Assembly (NCBI GenBank): GCA_002331485.1
Contig: DCYS01000040.1
Coordinates: forward strand, 1-64,000
From: Flavobacteriales bacterium UBA2104
GTDB lineage: Bacteria; Bacteroidota; Bacteroidia; Flavobacteriales_D; Crocinitomicaceae
Reading direction: 5' to 3'
Length of the DNA: 64,000 nt
The notes beneath the pieces are model-generated. The model ran no database searches. It was given only the letters and a program-made list of their open reading frames with translations, and was not told the DNA's origin. A program made the translations under genes and the position numbers. Shown piece by piece: positions 7,338 to 15,984 of the stretch; within the stretch, counting starts at the first letter, position 1; the number at the start of each line of letters is the position of its first letter.

Positions 7338-8234
7338 TTATTGATTATTAAATGCTAAAAGTGTTTTCCAGGCATCTTCAACCTGATTTTTGGCCAGTTT
7401 ATCTTTTGCCAGTTGGTGTAATTCCAACTCTAATTTGGCAGGCTCGTCTTCTAAAGATACAAAAAGATCTGATAATTCGATCAATTTGTATTCGTTTACA
7501 TCTGTCTCATTTGGAAGCTCTTTGACACTCCCTAATTTACCGAGATCATTACCTGACAGTATATTACTTGTTCTAATGTCTTCAGGGATTTGATCAATAC
7601 CAATTCCTTTCGCGACAACAGGTTTGATCACCTCGAACATTGAATTCTCATCCGCTCTGCAGTACCAATTACCTCCCATTCGAGAAACCAAGTCGATCTT
7701 TTTCTGGTCGATCATCTTGTCTGCATCGAGAATATCTTCGTTGATATGTATTTTGACAACCTCACAGATCACTAAGTTTCCTGCACCACCGCCATCTCCA
7801 AGCTCTTTCACTTCGATCACTTTACATTCGAATTGTACAGGAGATTCTTTTACTCTAAACGGTTTAACTATTTCAGAATCAACAGGAGTAAGTCCTGCCT
7901 TAACAAATTCATTTACATTCTTTTCGTAAGGTGAAGAACTCAGACTCATTTGTTCAACAATGTCATAGTTCACAATATTGATCACACACTCAGGAACTTG
8001 CTTGACATTTTCGTAGGTATCCTTCGTTGTATTCGTTCGTCCACTTCGTGCTGGTGAAAATACCATGATCGGAGGGTTTGCACTGAATACATTGAAAAAA
8101 CTGAATGGTGCCAAGTTGGGATTCCCATCTGCATCAATAGTGGAAGCAAAAGCGATCGGTCTTGGACCTACTGCACCTAATAAATAGTGGTGAAGTTTCG
8201 GAACAGGTATCTCTTTTGGATCAATTGTTAACAT
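7338..8234 (-). CDS. Flavin reductase family protein (FMN-binding split barrel)
   Basis: A 298-residue protein whose first about 200 residues form the flavin reductase-like split-barrel domain. GAVGPRPIAFASTID near residue 20 is the typical FMN-contact segment and APFSFFNVFSANPP follows it. Proteins of this type bind FMN and reduce flavins with NAD(P)H or act as flavoproteins of unknown substrate. The C-terminal about 90 residues are helical, have no recognisable domain, and are seen in Bacteroidota versions. It leads a two-gene unit with the DUF3127 protein. A TACCTTTG -7 box lies 27 bases before the ATG. Confidence 0.85.
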   Translation of the reverse strand: MLTIDPKEIPVPKLHHYLLGAVGPRPIAFASTIDADGNPNLAPFSFFNVFSANPPIMVFSPARSGRTNTTKDTYENVKQVPECVINIVNYDIVEQMSLSSSPYEKNVNEFVKAGLTPVDSEIVKPFRVKESPVQFECKVIEVKELGDGGGAGNLVICEVVKIHINEDILDADKMIDQKKIDLVSRMGGNWYCRADENSMFEVIKPVVAKGIGIDQIPEDIRTSNILSGNDLGKLGSVKELPNETDVNEYKLIELSDLFVSLEDEPAKLELELHQLAKDKLAKNQVEDAWKTLLAFNNQ

Positions 8235-8261
8235 TGTATTGTACTATATATTTTGGACAAA

Positions 8262-8269
8262 CAAAGGTA
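8262..8269 (-). promoter_or_regulatory. -7 box for the flavin reductase gene
   Basis: The minus strand reads TACCTTTG, a full match to TAnnTTTG. No clear TTG is seen at the expected -33 distance. The distance to the ATG is 27 bases. Confidence 0.4.
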
Positions 8270-8332
8270 ATGCTATTCTTAGTCATTAAAAACCTTTCTT
8301 TTCATTTGTTAATAAGTTCATGAAAATGTGCA

Positions 8333-8340
8333 TAGCTTTG
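8333..8340 (+). promoter_or_regulatory. -7 box for the RluA-family gene
   Basis: TAGCTTTG lies only 9 bases before the ATG at 8350. TTTG at 8305-8308 could be the -33 element, with a longer than usual spacer of 24. The predicted leader is only a few bases. Confidence 0.45.
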
Positions 8341-8349
8341 TAAAAGGAT

Positions 8350-9264
8350 ATGGATTTTATAGAAGGAAGAAAAGTAATTGAAACCTTGACAGTTGAACTG
8401 CTGAGAGAACGTGTTAATGCATACGAGTATCTTCCTGGTAAATTACAATCTATACCTTCCAGAAAAGGTGTCAAGAAGGCATTTGGCCGCAAGCAGATCC
8501 TTGTTAATGGTCGCTTTATTCGGTCAAATCACGAGCTTAAGCCAAATGATCTAGTTCAGGTTCTTGAATATACGGATACTGTCAAAAAAGTGTACCACTT
8601 AGATCTAGACGTACGCTATGAGGACGATCATTTAGCGGTAGTAGTCAAACCATCGGGAATGCCAACATCAGGAAATGCATTGAAAACATTACAAAATGCT
8701 CTTCCAGGTTCTATTAAAAAATCTACTCAAGCTGACGCTCTTGGAGTCCCTTTGACAGTTCATCGTTTAGATGCTAAAACGCACGGCTTGGTAGTTGTTG
8801 CTAAATCTGCTCGAGCGAGAATCAAACTTGGAGAGCTATTTGAAAATAGGGCAGTACATAAACGCTATGTCGCTATCGTTCAGGGGAAATTGGAGGGTGA
8901 AGGAACTGTGAATGAGCGAGTCGATTCCAAAGAGGCTATAACAGAATTCCGTTCGAAGGAAGTATTTCAATCCATAAAAGATCGATATAACACGATCGTT
9001 GAGTTTTTTCCTAAAACCGGTAGACGTCATCAACTTAGGATTCACATGTCTCAAATTGGTCATCCAATCGTGGGAGATGTAAAATACAGTAAGAAAGATG
9101 ATGTACTAAGAGGTAAAGGAATGTTTCTCTCTTCAGATCGTATTGAGTTTGAGCATCCCGTAACCAATGAGATCGTTATTGTAGAAACTGAATTACCTGA
9201 AAAATTCGAAAGGTTCAAAGAGCGAACAATTCGATGGTATAATAGAGTGAAAGGTCAGGATTAA
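8350..9264 (+). CDS. RluA family pseudouridine synthase
   Basis: A 304-residue enzyme that isomerises specific uridines in rRNA or tRNA to pseudouridine. The N-terminal part (about 20-85) looks like an S4 RNA-binding domain (ILVNGRFIRSNHELKPND). The catalytic domain has HRLDAKTHGLVVVAK with the catalytic Asp141, and later RRHQLRIHMSQIGHPIVGD, the RluA signature. The target site cannot be assigned; 23S rRNA sites are the usual ones for S4-containing members. Its stop overlaps that of the convergent beta-barrel gene by 4 bases, so there is no room for a separate terminator between them. Confidence 0.9.
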   Translation: MDFIEGRKVIETLTVELLRERVNAYEYLPGKLQSIPSRKGVKKAFGRKQILVNGRFIRSNHELKPNDLVQVLEYTDTVKKVYHLDLDVRYEDDHLAVVVKPSGMPTSGNALKTLQNALPGSIKKSTQADALGVPLTVHRLDAKTHGLVVVAKSARARIKLGELFENRAVHKRYVAIVQGKLEGEGTVNERVDSKEAITEFRSKEVFQSIKDRYNTIVEFFPKTGRRHQLRIHMSQIGHPIVGDVKYSKKDDVLRGKGMFLSSDRIEFEHPVTNEIVIVETELPEKFERFKERTIRWYNRVKGQD

Positions 9265-9902
9265 TTCTGTCCGAAATAATAAGAATATCCGAAACCAATG
9301 GTAAAGTACGTCGTGATCGAGTTCAACTGATCATCTCCGATACCAGCAAAATTCTCTAAGCCCACTTGATTTGGTCGAAATTCAAAAGCATGGAATGCAT
9401 AGCCCAGTGCTAAACGGAATGAGGTGTTTTCATTAGCAGTAAGTGCCAATCCTAAGTGTGGCTCAACAAATCCTGCATCGTTGATATAAGGACCATCAAG
9501 TAATTCTTCATTTTTATTCGTGGCGAAAAAGTTGAATGAGTATCCAACTCTAACTCCATAATCTACTCCGAAATTTCCGTAAAACTTTTCTTGACCAATT
9601 TTACCAAATACTCCAGTCGTATGCATTCCTCCTGCAAGATCAACTGTATTTTTAAATTCGTTTACATCGAAGTAATTATATCTCAAACCAAACCCAAAAG
9701 ACAATGTGTTATCTAAGGTGTGTTGGTAAGACGGTGAAACACATACGAGACCTTGCATGAGATCTCGAAAAGCCGTATTTGTAGCATTATTTGGTAATGA
9801 AATTTCAACCTTGAAAGATCCTTTAGGAGCGAACTCTGCTTGTGAGATCGAATTAAAACTAAGAAGAATTGTTAGAAAGAATATGGTTAGTAAAGTCCTC
9901 AT
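9261..9902 (-). CDS. Outer-membrane beta-barrel protein of unknown function
   Basis: A 213-residue protein with a signal peptide (about 1-21, ending SISQ). It is followed by alternating hydrophobic strands rich in Tyr, Phe and Gly (FGFGLRYNYF, YGVRVGYSFNFF, FTIGFGYSYYF) and ends in an aromatic strand near the C-terminus, the pattern of small OmpW/OmpX-like or porin-like barrels in Bacteroidota. I cannot name a family with confidence. It may be the last gene of the minus-strand group above it (gap of 72 bases), or be separate. It converges with, and overlaps by 4 bases, the RluA gene. Confidence 0.7.
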   Translation of the reverse strand: MRTLLTIFFLTILLSFNSISQAEFAPKGSFKVEISLPNNATNTAFRDLMQGLVCVSPSYQHTLDNTLSFGFGLRYNYFDVNEFKNTVDLAGGMHTTGVFGKIGQEKFYGNFGVDYGVRVGYSFNFFATNKNEELLDGPYINDAGFVEPHLGLALTANENTSFRLALGYAFHAFEFRPNQVGLENFAGIGDDQLNSITTYFTIGFGYSYYFGQN

Positions 9903-9974
9903 TTGTTTTCGTTTAGACCAATATAATTATTTATTCAATCATAGAACGTAAATTATTCAAAGTGATTGCCTGCT

Positions 9975-10370
9975 TTAGTTTTTTATTTCAAACCTTTTAC
10001 TGGTTTTCTGAAAGTCAGTTTTCAATTCAATAAAGTACTCTCCATTCTCAAACTTGGTAGTATCTACAGTGAAGATATTCCCTCCTTTTTTAAACTCAGC
10101 ATTTGCTATTTCTACTTCATTATTTCCATTAATGTCATAGATCGAGATACGGACGTTCTTTGGTGTATTTTGTTCAAAAAAGAATTGTAGCTCTCCATTA
10201 GCTGGATTCGGCTCAACTGGGTGAAGGGTGAGATAGTTTTCCGTCGTAGGTCTTTTTCTTTTTAATCGCTTTAACAACAAGCGGTATAGAATGATAAATA
10301 CCAAGATGATAAGAAACATCCACGCCACATTGGCGATCATTCTCGATAAATTTATGACTAAAAAGATCAT
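9975..10370 (-). CDS. Small membrane-anchored protein with a T9SS type A CTD-like domain
   Basis: A 131-residue protein with one strong N-terminal helix (about residues 12-32), a very basic stretch (KRLKRKRP), then about 85 residues. These match the pattern of the T9SS type A sorting domain: NPANGELQF, VRISIYDINGN, FENGEYFIELKT and a closing KRFEIKN. Normally this Ig-like domain sits at the end of a secreted cargo behind a cleaved signal peptide. Here there is no cargo domain, and the positive charge after the helix predicts the domain on the cytoplasmic side. The start codon is 1 base after the DUF493 stop (TAG-T-ATG), a coupled arrangement. Confidence 0.65.
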   Translation of the reverse strand: MIFLVINLSRMIANVAWMFLIILVFIILYRLLLKRLKRKRPTTENYLTLHPVEPNPANGELQFFFEQNTPKNVRISIYDINGNNEVEIANAEFKKGGNIFTVDTTKFENGEYFIELKTDFQKTSKRFEIKN

Positions 10371-10371
10371 A

Positions 10372-10638
10372 CTACAGTGAAATTACTCCTTTAATTTTTG
10401 CTGCTTTTTCATATACTGAAATTACAGCCTCTGCACTCATCATCACTTCTTTTACACTAATACTTGTGTAATTTCCTTTTTTTGAAGGTCTAAGCGTGAT
10501 GTTGTTTTCATCTTCAAATATATTTGTGACCAAAGCAATAGTTCTCGAATCACTTGGAGCGATGAACTTGAAAAAGTACATCCTCGGCCAGTCCTCCTGT
10601 TCTAATTGCTCGTAGAGTTTTTTAAATCGTTCGTCCAT
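10372..10638 (-). CDS. DUF493 family protein (YbeD-like)
   Basis: An 88-residue protein matching DUF493. The family pattern is visible in WPRMYFFKFIAPSD, then KGNYTSISVKEVMMSAEAVISVYEKAAKIKGVISL, with the GVISL ending typical of the family. It has an ACT-like ferredoxin fold by comparison with E. coli YbeD, which is near lipoate genes there; its function is not settled. It sits between the 194-residue protein (2-base gap) and the membrane-anchored CTD-like protein, all probably one transcript that starts at the box at 11230-11237. Confidence 0.85.
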   Translation of the reverse strand: MDERFKKLYEQLEQEDWPRMYFFKFIAPSDSRTIALVTNIFEDENNITLRPSKKGNYTSISVKEVMMSAEAVISVYEKAAKIKGVISL

Positions 10639-10640
10639 AA

Positions 10641-11225
10641 TTATTCCTGAGCCAACAAAGTTAATCTTTTTACTTCTTTGCGAACATCTTCATTCAGTTG
10701 ATTGTACTTTGATCTGAGATCTTCAAATGTGTGAATGTTATCCTGTTCATGAGCTGTTTTAAGTCCCTCTAATAAGATCATAGGATCTGGCTCTTTACTC
10801 TTGGTGACATCCAATTGATCATTTAAGCTATCATTTAATTGCCATTTTTTGTAATATGACTTTTCCATACTTAACCATGAATGCAATACATTTTGGACAG
10901 TTGCAAAGTCTTGAGCACGAAGTAATTCTTGTTTGTATTGATTCCTTCGCTCATGATATATGTTAAATGTTTCTATAAGGTTTACTGGAAAACTCTCAGC
11001 TTTATCACTTGAATTGATCGGAATGATCGTATCGTCTTCACCTTTTAATGTGAGATATGCCAGGTACTGCTTTTTAAGTTTTTCAAGTCGGGAATTGAAT
11101 AACTTCTCTAATGGCGGACGCGTGAGGAAAAACTGTTTTTGTTCAAACAGACGTTCTTCCCAAAGATCATCAAGATCATCCGAATCTTCATATGGAAAGA
11201 ATAAAGCAGCCTCTTTTTTTGTCAT
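10641..11225 (-). CDS. Conserved hypothetical protein, soluble and helical
   Basis: I do not recognise the family. It is a 194-residue soluble protein, mostly charged helices, with no signal peptide or membrane segment, and acidic at the N-terminus (EDSDDLDDLWEE). It heads a compact three-gene unit with DUF493 (2-base gap) and the CTD-like membrane protein. The first possible ATG is at 11225. An in-frame stop lies just upstream inside the predicted -7 box TAACTTTG (complement of 11230-11237), which fixes the start and predicts a leaderless mRNA. Confidence 0.75.
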   Translation of the reverse strand: MTKKEAALFFPYEDSDDLDDLWEERLFEQKQFFLTRPPLEKLFNSRLEKLKKQYLAYLTLKGEDDTIIPINSSDKAESFPVNLIETFNIYHERRNQYKQELLRAQDFATVQNVLHSWLSMEKSYYKKWQLNDSLNDQLDVTKSKEPDPMILLEGLKTAHEQDNIHTFEDLRSKYNQLNEDVRKEVKRLTLLAQE

Positions 11226-11229
11226 GTTA

Positions 11230-11237
11230 CAAAGTTA
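11230..11237 (-). promoter_or_regulatory. -7 box 4 bases before the 194-residue protein gene
   Basis: The minus strand reads TAACTTTG, a full TAnnTTTG match. Four bases separate it from the ATG at 11225, so transcription should begin at or within a few bases of the start codon. Confidence 0.5.
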
Positions 11238-11336
11238 ATTACTCAGAGTGAAAGACATTTGCTTTCGTCGAATAGTCTTACGTCGATTTTCTGATTTGGT
11301 CATTTAAATGTAAATTCGTGATCTAATTCAAAGTCT

Positions 11337-13700
11337 ATGAATCGATTATTTTTACTGGGTATAACACTATTCTTTCCCGTTCTTTTATTTAGTCAGAATG
11401 AGCGTAGCGATACGATTGACGTGCTTGATTATAAAATGGAATTGGATTTTACCGATTTTGCGAGTGAATCAATAACTGCTAATTGTCGAGTAAAGTTTGA
11501 GGCAAAGATGAACAATCTCAACACTATCTCACTTGATCTATTGCAATTTACAATCGATTCTGTAAAGTCTGCAGGTAATACGATCACCTATTCATACAAC
11601 GATACACTACTCGTATGTGATTTGAGTGCTACCTTAAATCAAGGTGAGATAGATTCTGTGACCGTTTATTACAGTGGACAGCCTCAATTAGATCCATCAG
11701 GATTTGGTGGTTTTTATTTTCAAGGAGATTATGCATATAATCTTGGAGTAGGTTTTCAGGCAGATCCTCACAATTATGGACGAATATGGCATCCTTGTTT
11801 TGATAATTTTGCCGAACGAGCAACTTATGACATAACGATAATCTCTCCAGCAGATAAGTTTGCATATAGTAACGGATACATTGCCGATGAATCTGTTGAT
11901 GGTAACGGGATGAATGTCAGGAGATGGATCATGGAGGAATCTATTCCGACTTACCTAGCTTGTGTCGGAGTAGCACCTTACACTCATGTGGATCAAACAT
12001 TTGTGAGTAGTTTAACCAGTAATCAAACACCAGTAATGCTTATAGCTGCTCCTCAGGATACGACAAATATGAAAAATTCATTTGCGAACCTTTTTGGAGC
12101 TATGGATGCGTTTGAATCTAATTATGGACCTTACGAGTGGAATAAGATCGCATTCGCATTGGTTCCGTTTAATGGCGGAGCAATGGAACATGCTTCATGT
12201 ATTATGTATCCTCGTGTAACTGCAAATGGTACACTCCAATATGAAACGTTAATGGCACATGAATTATCTCATCATTGGTGGGGGAATCTTGTTACTTGCT
12301 TAACCTCTGGAGATATGTGGATCAATGAAGGAATTGCTTCTTACAGTGAATCTATATTCCTTGAACACGTATATGATTACGATCGATACATCAATGAATT
12401 AAAGGGAGTTCACCGCGATGTGATCCAAACGGCGCATCTAAACGATGGTGAGTTTTATGCGTTATCTGGTGTTCCTCACAATGCGACATACGGAGATCAT
12501 TCTTATCAGAAAGGAGCAACGATGATGCACAACATGAGAACCTATATGGGTGACCAGGCATTCTTTGATGGGTTGAAGTACATACAGACCAATTTTGCCT
12601 TTGACAATATAGATGCTACTGGATTTAAAAACGCATTGGAAGCATCATCTAATCAAGACCTTGATCCATTTTTTAATGGCTATGTATTTAATCCTGGTTT
12701 TAACGGTTATGAGATTGATTCTTTTCATGTAGAACCAAGTGGAAATGAATTTGAAGTAACGCTTTATGTTCAGCAAAAATTATTTGAGGCACCGGATCAT
12801 TTTGATAATATTCCAATTTATGTGAAATGCACTTCAAGTGATTACCAAACTGCAAGTCACGATTTTAGATTTAATGGTGAGTTCGGATCAACGACCTTTA
12901 CGGTTCCATTTGAACCAGAAATGATAACGCTGAATGAAAATGATGGACTTTTAAATGCGGTCACTGGTCAGAATATCATGATTACGGAGACCGGGATGGA
13001 AAGCTTAAGCTATCCTTATTTCTTTATGAATGTACTTGCCGAAGATGATTCCTCACTGTTTAGAGTGGAGCACTATCGTGTTGCGCCAGATCCAATACAA
13101 AGTCCATTTATTTCTAATCAATTCGTGATCTCTCCAGAGCGTTTTTGGAAGATCGATGGTATTTGGTCTGATTCATTTGAAGCAGAAGCTAGATTTGTTT
13201 ATGATGCAAGACCGATCAGTTCAGGATACCTTGATACTGCTTTGATGACGAGTCATGACGGAGTTGCTTTTCATGAAGATAGTCTTGTGCTTTTGTGGCG
13301 TCCTGATCAATCTGTAAGATGGGAAGAATACCCTTTTTATGAGTTAAATACTTATAGTAGTAAAACTGATGGGTTTGGTCGAATGGAACCAACAACATTA
13401 CTGAAAGGAGAGTATACATTCGGATTCCGAAAGAATGTTGCGGATCTTCAAAATGAAATTGTTTCTGAATTCTCACTTTTCCCTAATCCTGCAGAAGACA
13501 AAGTTAATGTAGATCTAAAAAACAAAAGTGGAAATATCCGATTGACGGTGGTTGAACAATCTGGTAAACGTGTTGGATTATTCAATGGAGTAGGCGATTC
13601 TATATCTTTTTCAACCAAAGACTTGAAGTCAGGCTCATATTATGTGATCATTGAAGTTGATGAATCAGTCATCGGAACAAAGCAATTTATCAAAAAATAA
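11337..13700 (+). CDS. M1 family metallopeptidase with T9SS type A sorting domain
   Basis: A 787-residue secreted zinc aminopeptidase. It starts with a signal peptide (about 1-20, ending LFSQ), then the M1 N-terminal beta domain. The catalytic domain has GAMEH (281-285, the exopeptidase GAMEN motif with H for N), HELSHHWWGN (zinc ligands His308, His312; base Glu309) and the third ligand Glu331 in WINEG. The last about 85 residues (FSLFPNPAEDKVNVDL to GSYYVIIEVDES) are a type A sorting domain, so the enzyme is expected on the cell surface or outside via T9SS. Its stop overlaps the ruvX start (TAATG). Confidence 0.92.
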   Translation: MNRLFLLGITLFFPVLLFSQNERSDTIDVLDYKMELDFTDFASESITANCRVKFEAKMNNLNTISLDLLQFTIDSVKSAGNTITYSYNDTLLVCDLSATLNQGEIDSVTVYYSGQPQLDPSGFGGFYFQGDYAYNLGVGFQADPHNYGRIWHPCFDNFAERATYDITIISPADKFAYSNGYIADESVDGNGMNVRRWIMEESIPTYLACVGVAPYTHVDQTFVSSLTSNQTPVMLIAAPQDTTNMKNSFANLFGAMDAFESNYGPYEWNKIAFALVPFNGGAMEHASCIMYPRVTANGTLQYETLMAHELSHHWWGNLVTCLTSGDMWINEGIASYSESIFLEHVYDYDRYINELKGVHRDVIQTAHLNDGEFYALSGVPHNATYGDHSYQKGATMMHNMRTYMGDQAFFDGLKYIQTNFAFDNIDATGFKNALEASSNQDLDPFFNGYVFNPGFNGYEIDSFHVEPSGNEFEVTLYVQQKLFEAPDHFDNIPIYVKCTSSDYQTASHDFRFNGEFGSTTFTVPFEPEMITLNENDGLLNAVTGQNIMITETGMESLSYPYFFMNVLAEDDSSLFRVEHYRVAPDPIQSPFISNQFVISPERFWKIDGIWSDSFEAEARFVYDARPISSGYLDTALMTSHDGVAFHEDSLVLLWRPDQSVRWEEYPFYELNTYSSKTDGFGRMEPTTLLKGEYTFGFRKNVADLQNEIVSEFSLFPNPAEDKVNVDLKNKSGNIRLTVVEQSGKRVGLFNGVGDSISFSTKDLKSGSYYVIIEVDESVIGTKQFIKK

Positions 13701-14113
13701 TGAAGAGAATTTTAGCTATTGATTTCGGTCTGAAGCGAACAGGTATTGCAATTACTGACGAGATGAATATTATAGCATCTGGACTTACAACTGTTGCTTC
13801 GTCGGAGTTGATGGATTATCTAATAGACATCGTTTCTAAAAAGGATGTTGGAACGATCGTTCTTGGCGAGCCGAAGCGTTTGAATATGCAGGATTCACAC
13901 AGTTCTGAGAATGTAAGGCTCTTAAAGGAAGCACTGGAAAAGCAGTTTCCCACTTTGAAAATAGACATGATGGATGAGCGATTCACTTCAAAAATGGCAG
14001 TTCAGTCTCTTGTCGATAGTGGAGTTTCAAAAAAGAAAAGACGAAACAAGGAGTTGATCGATGAGGTAAGTGCAACAATTATTCTGCAATCGTACATGTC
14101 AAGCAATATGTAG
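13700..14113 (+). CDS. ruvX: Putative pre-16S rRNA nuclease / Holliday junction resolvase RuvX (YqgF)
   Basis: A 137-residue RNase H-fold protein. ILAIDFGLKRTGIAITD carries the first catalytic Asp (Asp7), LGEPKRLNMQDS the central motif, MMDERFTSKMA the DER segment, and IDEVSATIILQSYM the final acidic helix. Work in E. coli supports a role in maturation of the 16S rRNA 5' end; a Holliday-junction role has also been proposed. The length is standard. It is translationally coupled to the M1 peptidase stop, an odd pairing of a secreted protease and an RNA-processing enzyme, probably only shared transcription. Confidence 0.93.
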   Translation: MKRILAIDFGLKRTGIAITDEMNIIASGLTTVASSELMDYLIDIVSKKDVGTIVLGEPKRLNMQDSHSSENVRLLKEALEKQFPTLKIDMMDERFTSKMAVQSLVDSGVSKKKRRNKELIDEVSATIILQSYMSSNM

Positions 14114-14167
14114 TTTGACTTTTTCATTATCTTTCTGACATAATTTCAAAAGATATTCAGTAATACT

Positions 14168-14815
14168 ATGATAACTAATTTATCCGACCAGAATTCTTTG
14201 TTTAGTCAGTTTCTATCTGAGATCAGAAATATTGATGTACAACATGATCGCCTTCGATTTCGAAGAAATCTTGAACGAATGGCAGAAATAATGGCCTATG
14301 AGTTGTCAAAAACGCTTTCATATAAATCTGAGGAAATAGTTACACCACTCGGGGAAACTAATGTGCCTCTTTCATCTGATGAGATCGTATTGGCGACGAT
14401 CTTGAGAGCAGGATTACCAATGCATCAGGGATTACTGAATTACTTTGATAAAGCCGATTCTGCATTCATTAGTGCATATCGAAAACATACATCGGACGAG
14501 GAGTTTGATATTCACGTAGAATATTGTGCCTCACCAACCTTGGATAATAAAGTGTTGGTGATCAGTGATCCCATGCTTGCAACAGGGAGTTCAATGGCAA
14601 TGGTGTATGAAGCTTTAAAATCGTATGGAAACCCAAAACAATTACATATCGTTTGCGGAATTGCAACTGAAGAAGGTTTGAATTATCTTTCCAAGAAAGT
14701 ACCTCGTTCTGCTAAGATCTGGGTTGGTGCGATAGACGATGAATTAACAGCACAATCTTACATCGTGCCAGGACTCGGAGATGCTGGTGATCTAGCTTTT
14801 GGAGATAAGATCTAA
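14168..14815 (+). CDS. upp: Uracil phosphoribosyltransferase
   Basis: A 215-residue type I phosphoribosyltransferase converting uracil and PRPP to UMP in pyrimidine salvage. The signs are LRAGLPMHQGLL (PRPP/uracil loop region), the PRPP-binding motif VLVISDPMLATGSSM, and the C-terminal VPGLGDAGDLAFGD, the uracil-recognition end typical of Upp. The length is close to the usual 208-216. It lies 54 bases after ruvX and 3 bases before a small membrane protein, so it is likely in the same operon as the nucleotidase further down, which makes a nucleotide-salvage theme plausible. Confidence 0.92.
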   Translation: MITNLSDQNSLFSQFLSEIRNIDVQHDRLRFRRNLERMAEIMAYELSKTLSYKSEEIVTPLGETNVPLSSDEIVLATILRAGLPMHQGLLNYFDKADSAFISAYRKHTSDEEFDIHVEYCASPTLDNKVLVISDPMLATGSSMAMVYEALKSYGNPKQLHIVCGIATEEGLNYLSKKVPRSAKIWVGAIDDELTAQSYIVPGLGDAGDLAFGDKI

Positions 14816-14818
14816 TAG

Positions 14819-15286
14819 ATGATAAAGTATTTAACTTTCTTTCTCTTCAGCACTTGGAAGTTTATGTTCACTCCAATGGCTGGACCCGCAGTCGGGCTAT
14901 CTTTTATTGAAACCTTCTTCTCGTGTATTTCTGGTGGCTTAGTATCAGCAACGATCTTTTATTTTGGGAGTAGTTATTTTATTAAAAGAAGTATTGAGCG
15001 AAGAGCTAAGCGAATTCAAAAACTTAAAGACCAAGGGCGACCTGTTAAGTTTAAGAGAAAGTTTACACGAACGAATCGCACAATTATTAAAGTCAAACAA
15101 ACTATTGGTATATATGGTGCTACTTGGTTTTTCCCCTTGTTTTTGTCTGTTCCGTTGGGTACAATAATTACCGCGAAATTTTATAAGAATCAAAAACAAA
15201 CTTTTCCATTGATCGTTGTTTTCTTAGTGCTTGACTGTTTAATTATCACTGGAGGTACCTACCTCATTAAAGGAGTATTTGTATGA
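14819..15286 (+). CDS. Small integral membrane protein of unknown function
   Basis: A 155-residue protein with about three transmembrane stretches (about 27-54, 95-118 and 130-152) and a strongly basic loop between the first two (about 55-93, KRSIERRAKRIQKLKD and KFKRKFTRTNR). By the positive-inside rule that loop faces the cytoplasm. I do not recognise the family; similar small proteins occur in Bacteroidota. It starts 3 bases after upp and overlaps the next gene by 4 bases (ATGA), so it is translated within this operon. Confidence 0.65.
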   Translation: MIKYLTFFLFSTWKFMFTPMAGPAVGLSFIETFFSCISGGLVSATIFYFGSSYFIKRSIERRAKRIQKLKDQGRPVKFKRKFTRTNRTIIKVKQTIGIYGATWFFPLFLSVPLGTIITAKFYKNQKQTFPLIVVFLVLDCLIITGGTYLIKGVFV

Positions 15287-15984
15287 AAATAAAACACGTG
15301 TTTTTTGACCTGGATAGAACACTTTGGGATTTTGAACGAAATTCAGAAACGGCACTTCGACAAATTTATGAGGAGCTCAAGCTGAGCAAATACATGGAAT
15401 CCTTTGATTCATTTATGGAGGTTTATAGACGCGTGAATGGCGAATGGTGGAACAAATACAGATATGGAAAAGTTAAGAAAGAGGACTTAAGGGTGGGTCG
15501 ATTTCTAGATACATTGCGCGAATTTGATGCAGAGAATTTTGAGATCGCCACGCAACTTGGTGAAAGATATGTTCAAGTTTCTCCTTATCAAACAAATCTT
15601 TTACCACATACAGCCGAAACACTTAAGGAGTTGAAAGAAAATGGAAACGCTATTCATATAATAACCAATGGGTTTAAGGAAATCCAGTTCATCAAATTGA
15701 AGAATAGTGATATCCTACATTATTTTGATGATGTTCTTTGTAGTGAAGAGGTAGGGGTGAATAAACCTGACCCCCTTGTGTTTAAGAGTGCCATGGAACG
15801 AACTAATGCCAAGGCTCATGAATCTATAATGATCGGAGACGATTTTGAAGCAGATGTACTTGGCGCAGAAAAAGTAGGTATTAAAGGTGTTTTATTCGAT
15901 CCGAATGAACATTTCAAACACAATAACGAAGTCCATAAAATACAGTCCCTAAAGGAGGTGCCACCAATCGTGGTTGGTTTATAA
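15283..15984 (+). CDS. HAD family hydrolase, YjjG-type noncanonical pyrimidine nucleotidase
   Basis: A 233-residue haloacid dehalogenase-type phosphatase. Motif I is FFDLDRTLWDFERNS (nucleophile Asp9, acid/base Asp11), motif II IITNG, motif III with KPDPLVF, and motif IV IGDDFEADVLGA. The helical cap and the DRTLWDFERNS opening match the YjjG/YfnB subgroup, which hydrolyses nucleoside monophosphates and guards against damaged pyrimidines. The position two genes after upp fits pyrimidine metabolism. It overlaps the membrane protein by 4 bases and converges with the Lrp-type gene, whose stop overlaps by 6 bases. Confidence 0.88.
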   Translation: MKIKHVFFDLDRTLWDFERNSETALRQIYEELKLSKYMESFDSFMEVYRRVNGEWWNKYRYGKVKKEDLRVGRFLDTLREFDAENFEIATQLGERYVQVSPYQTNLLPHTAETLKELKENGNAIHIITNGFKEIQFIKLKNSDILHYFDDVLCSEEVGVNKPDPLVFKSAMERTNAKAHESIMIGDDFEADVLGAEKVGIKGVLFDPNEHFKHNNEVHKIQSLKEVPPIVVGL

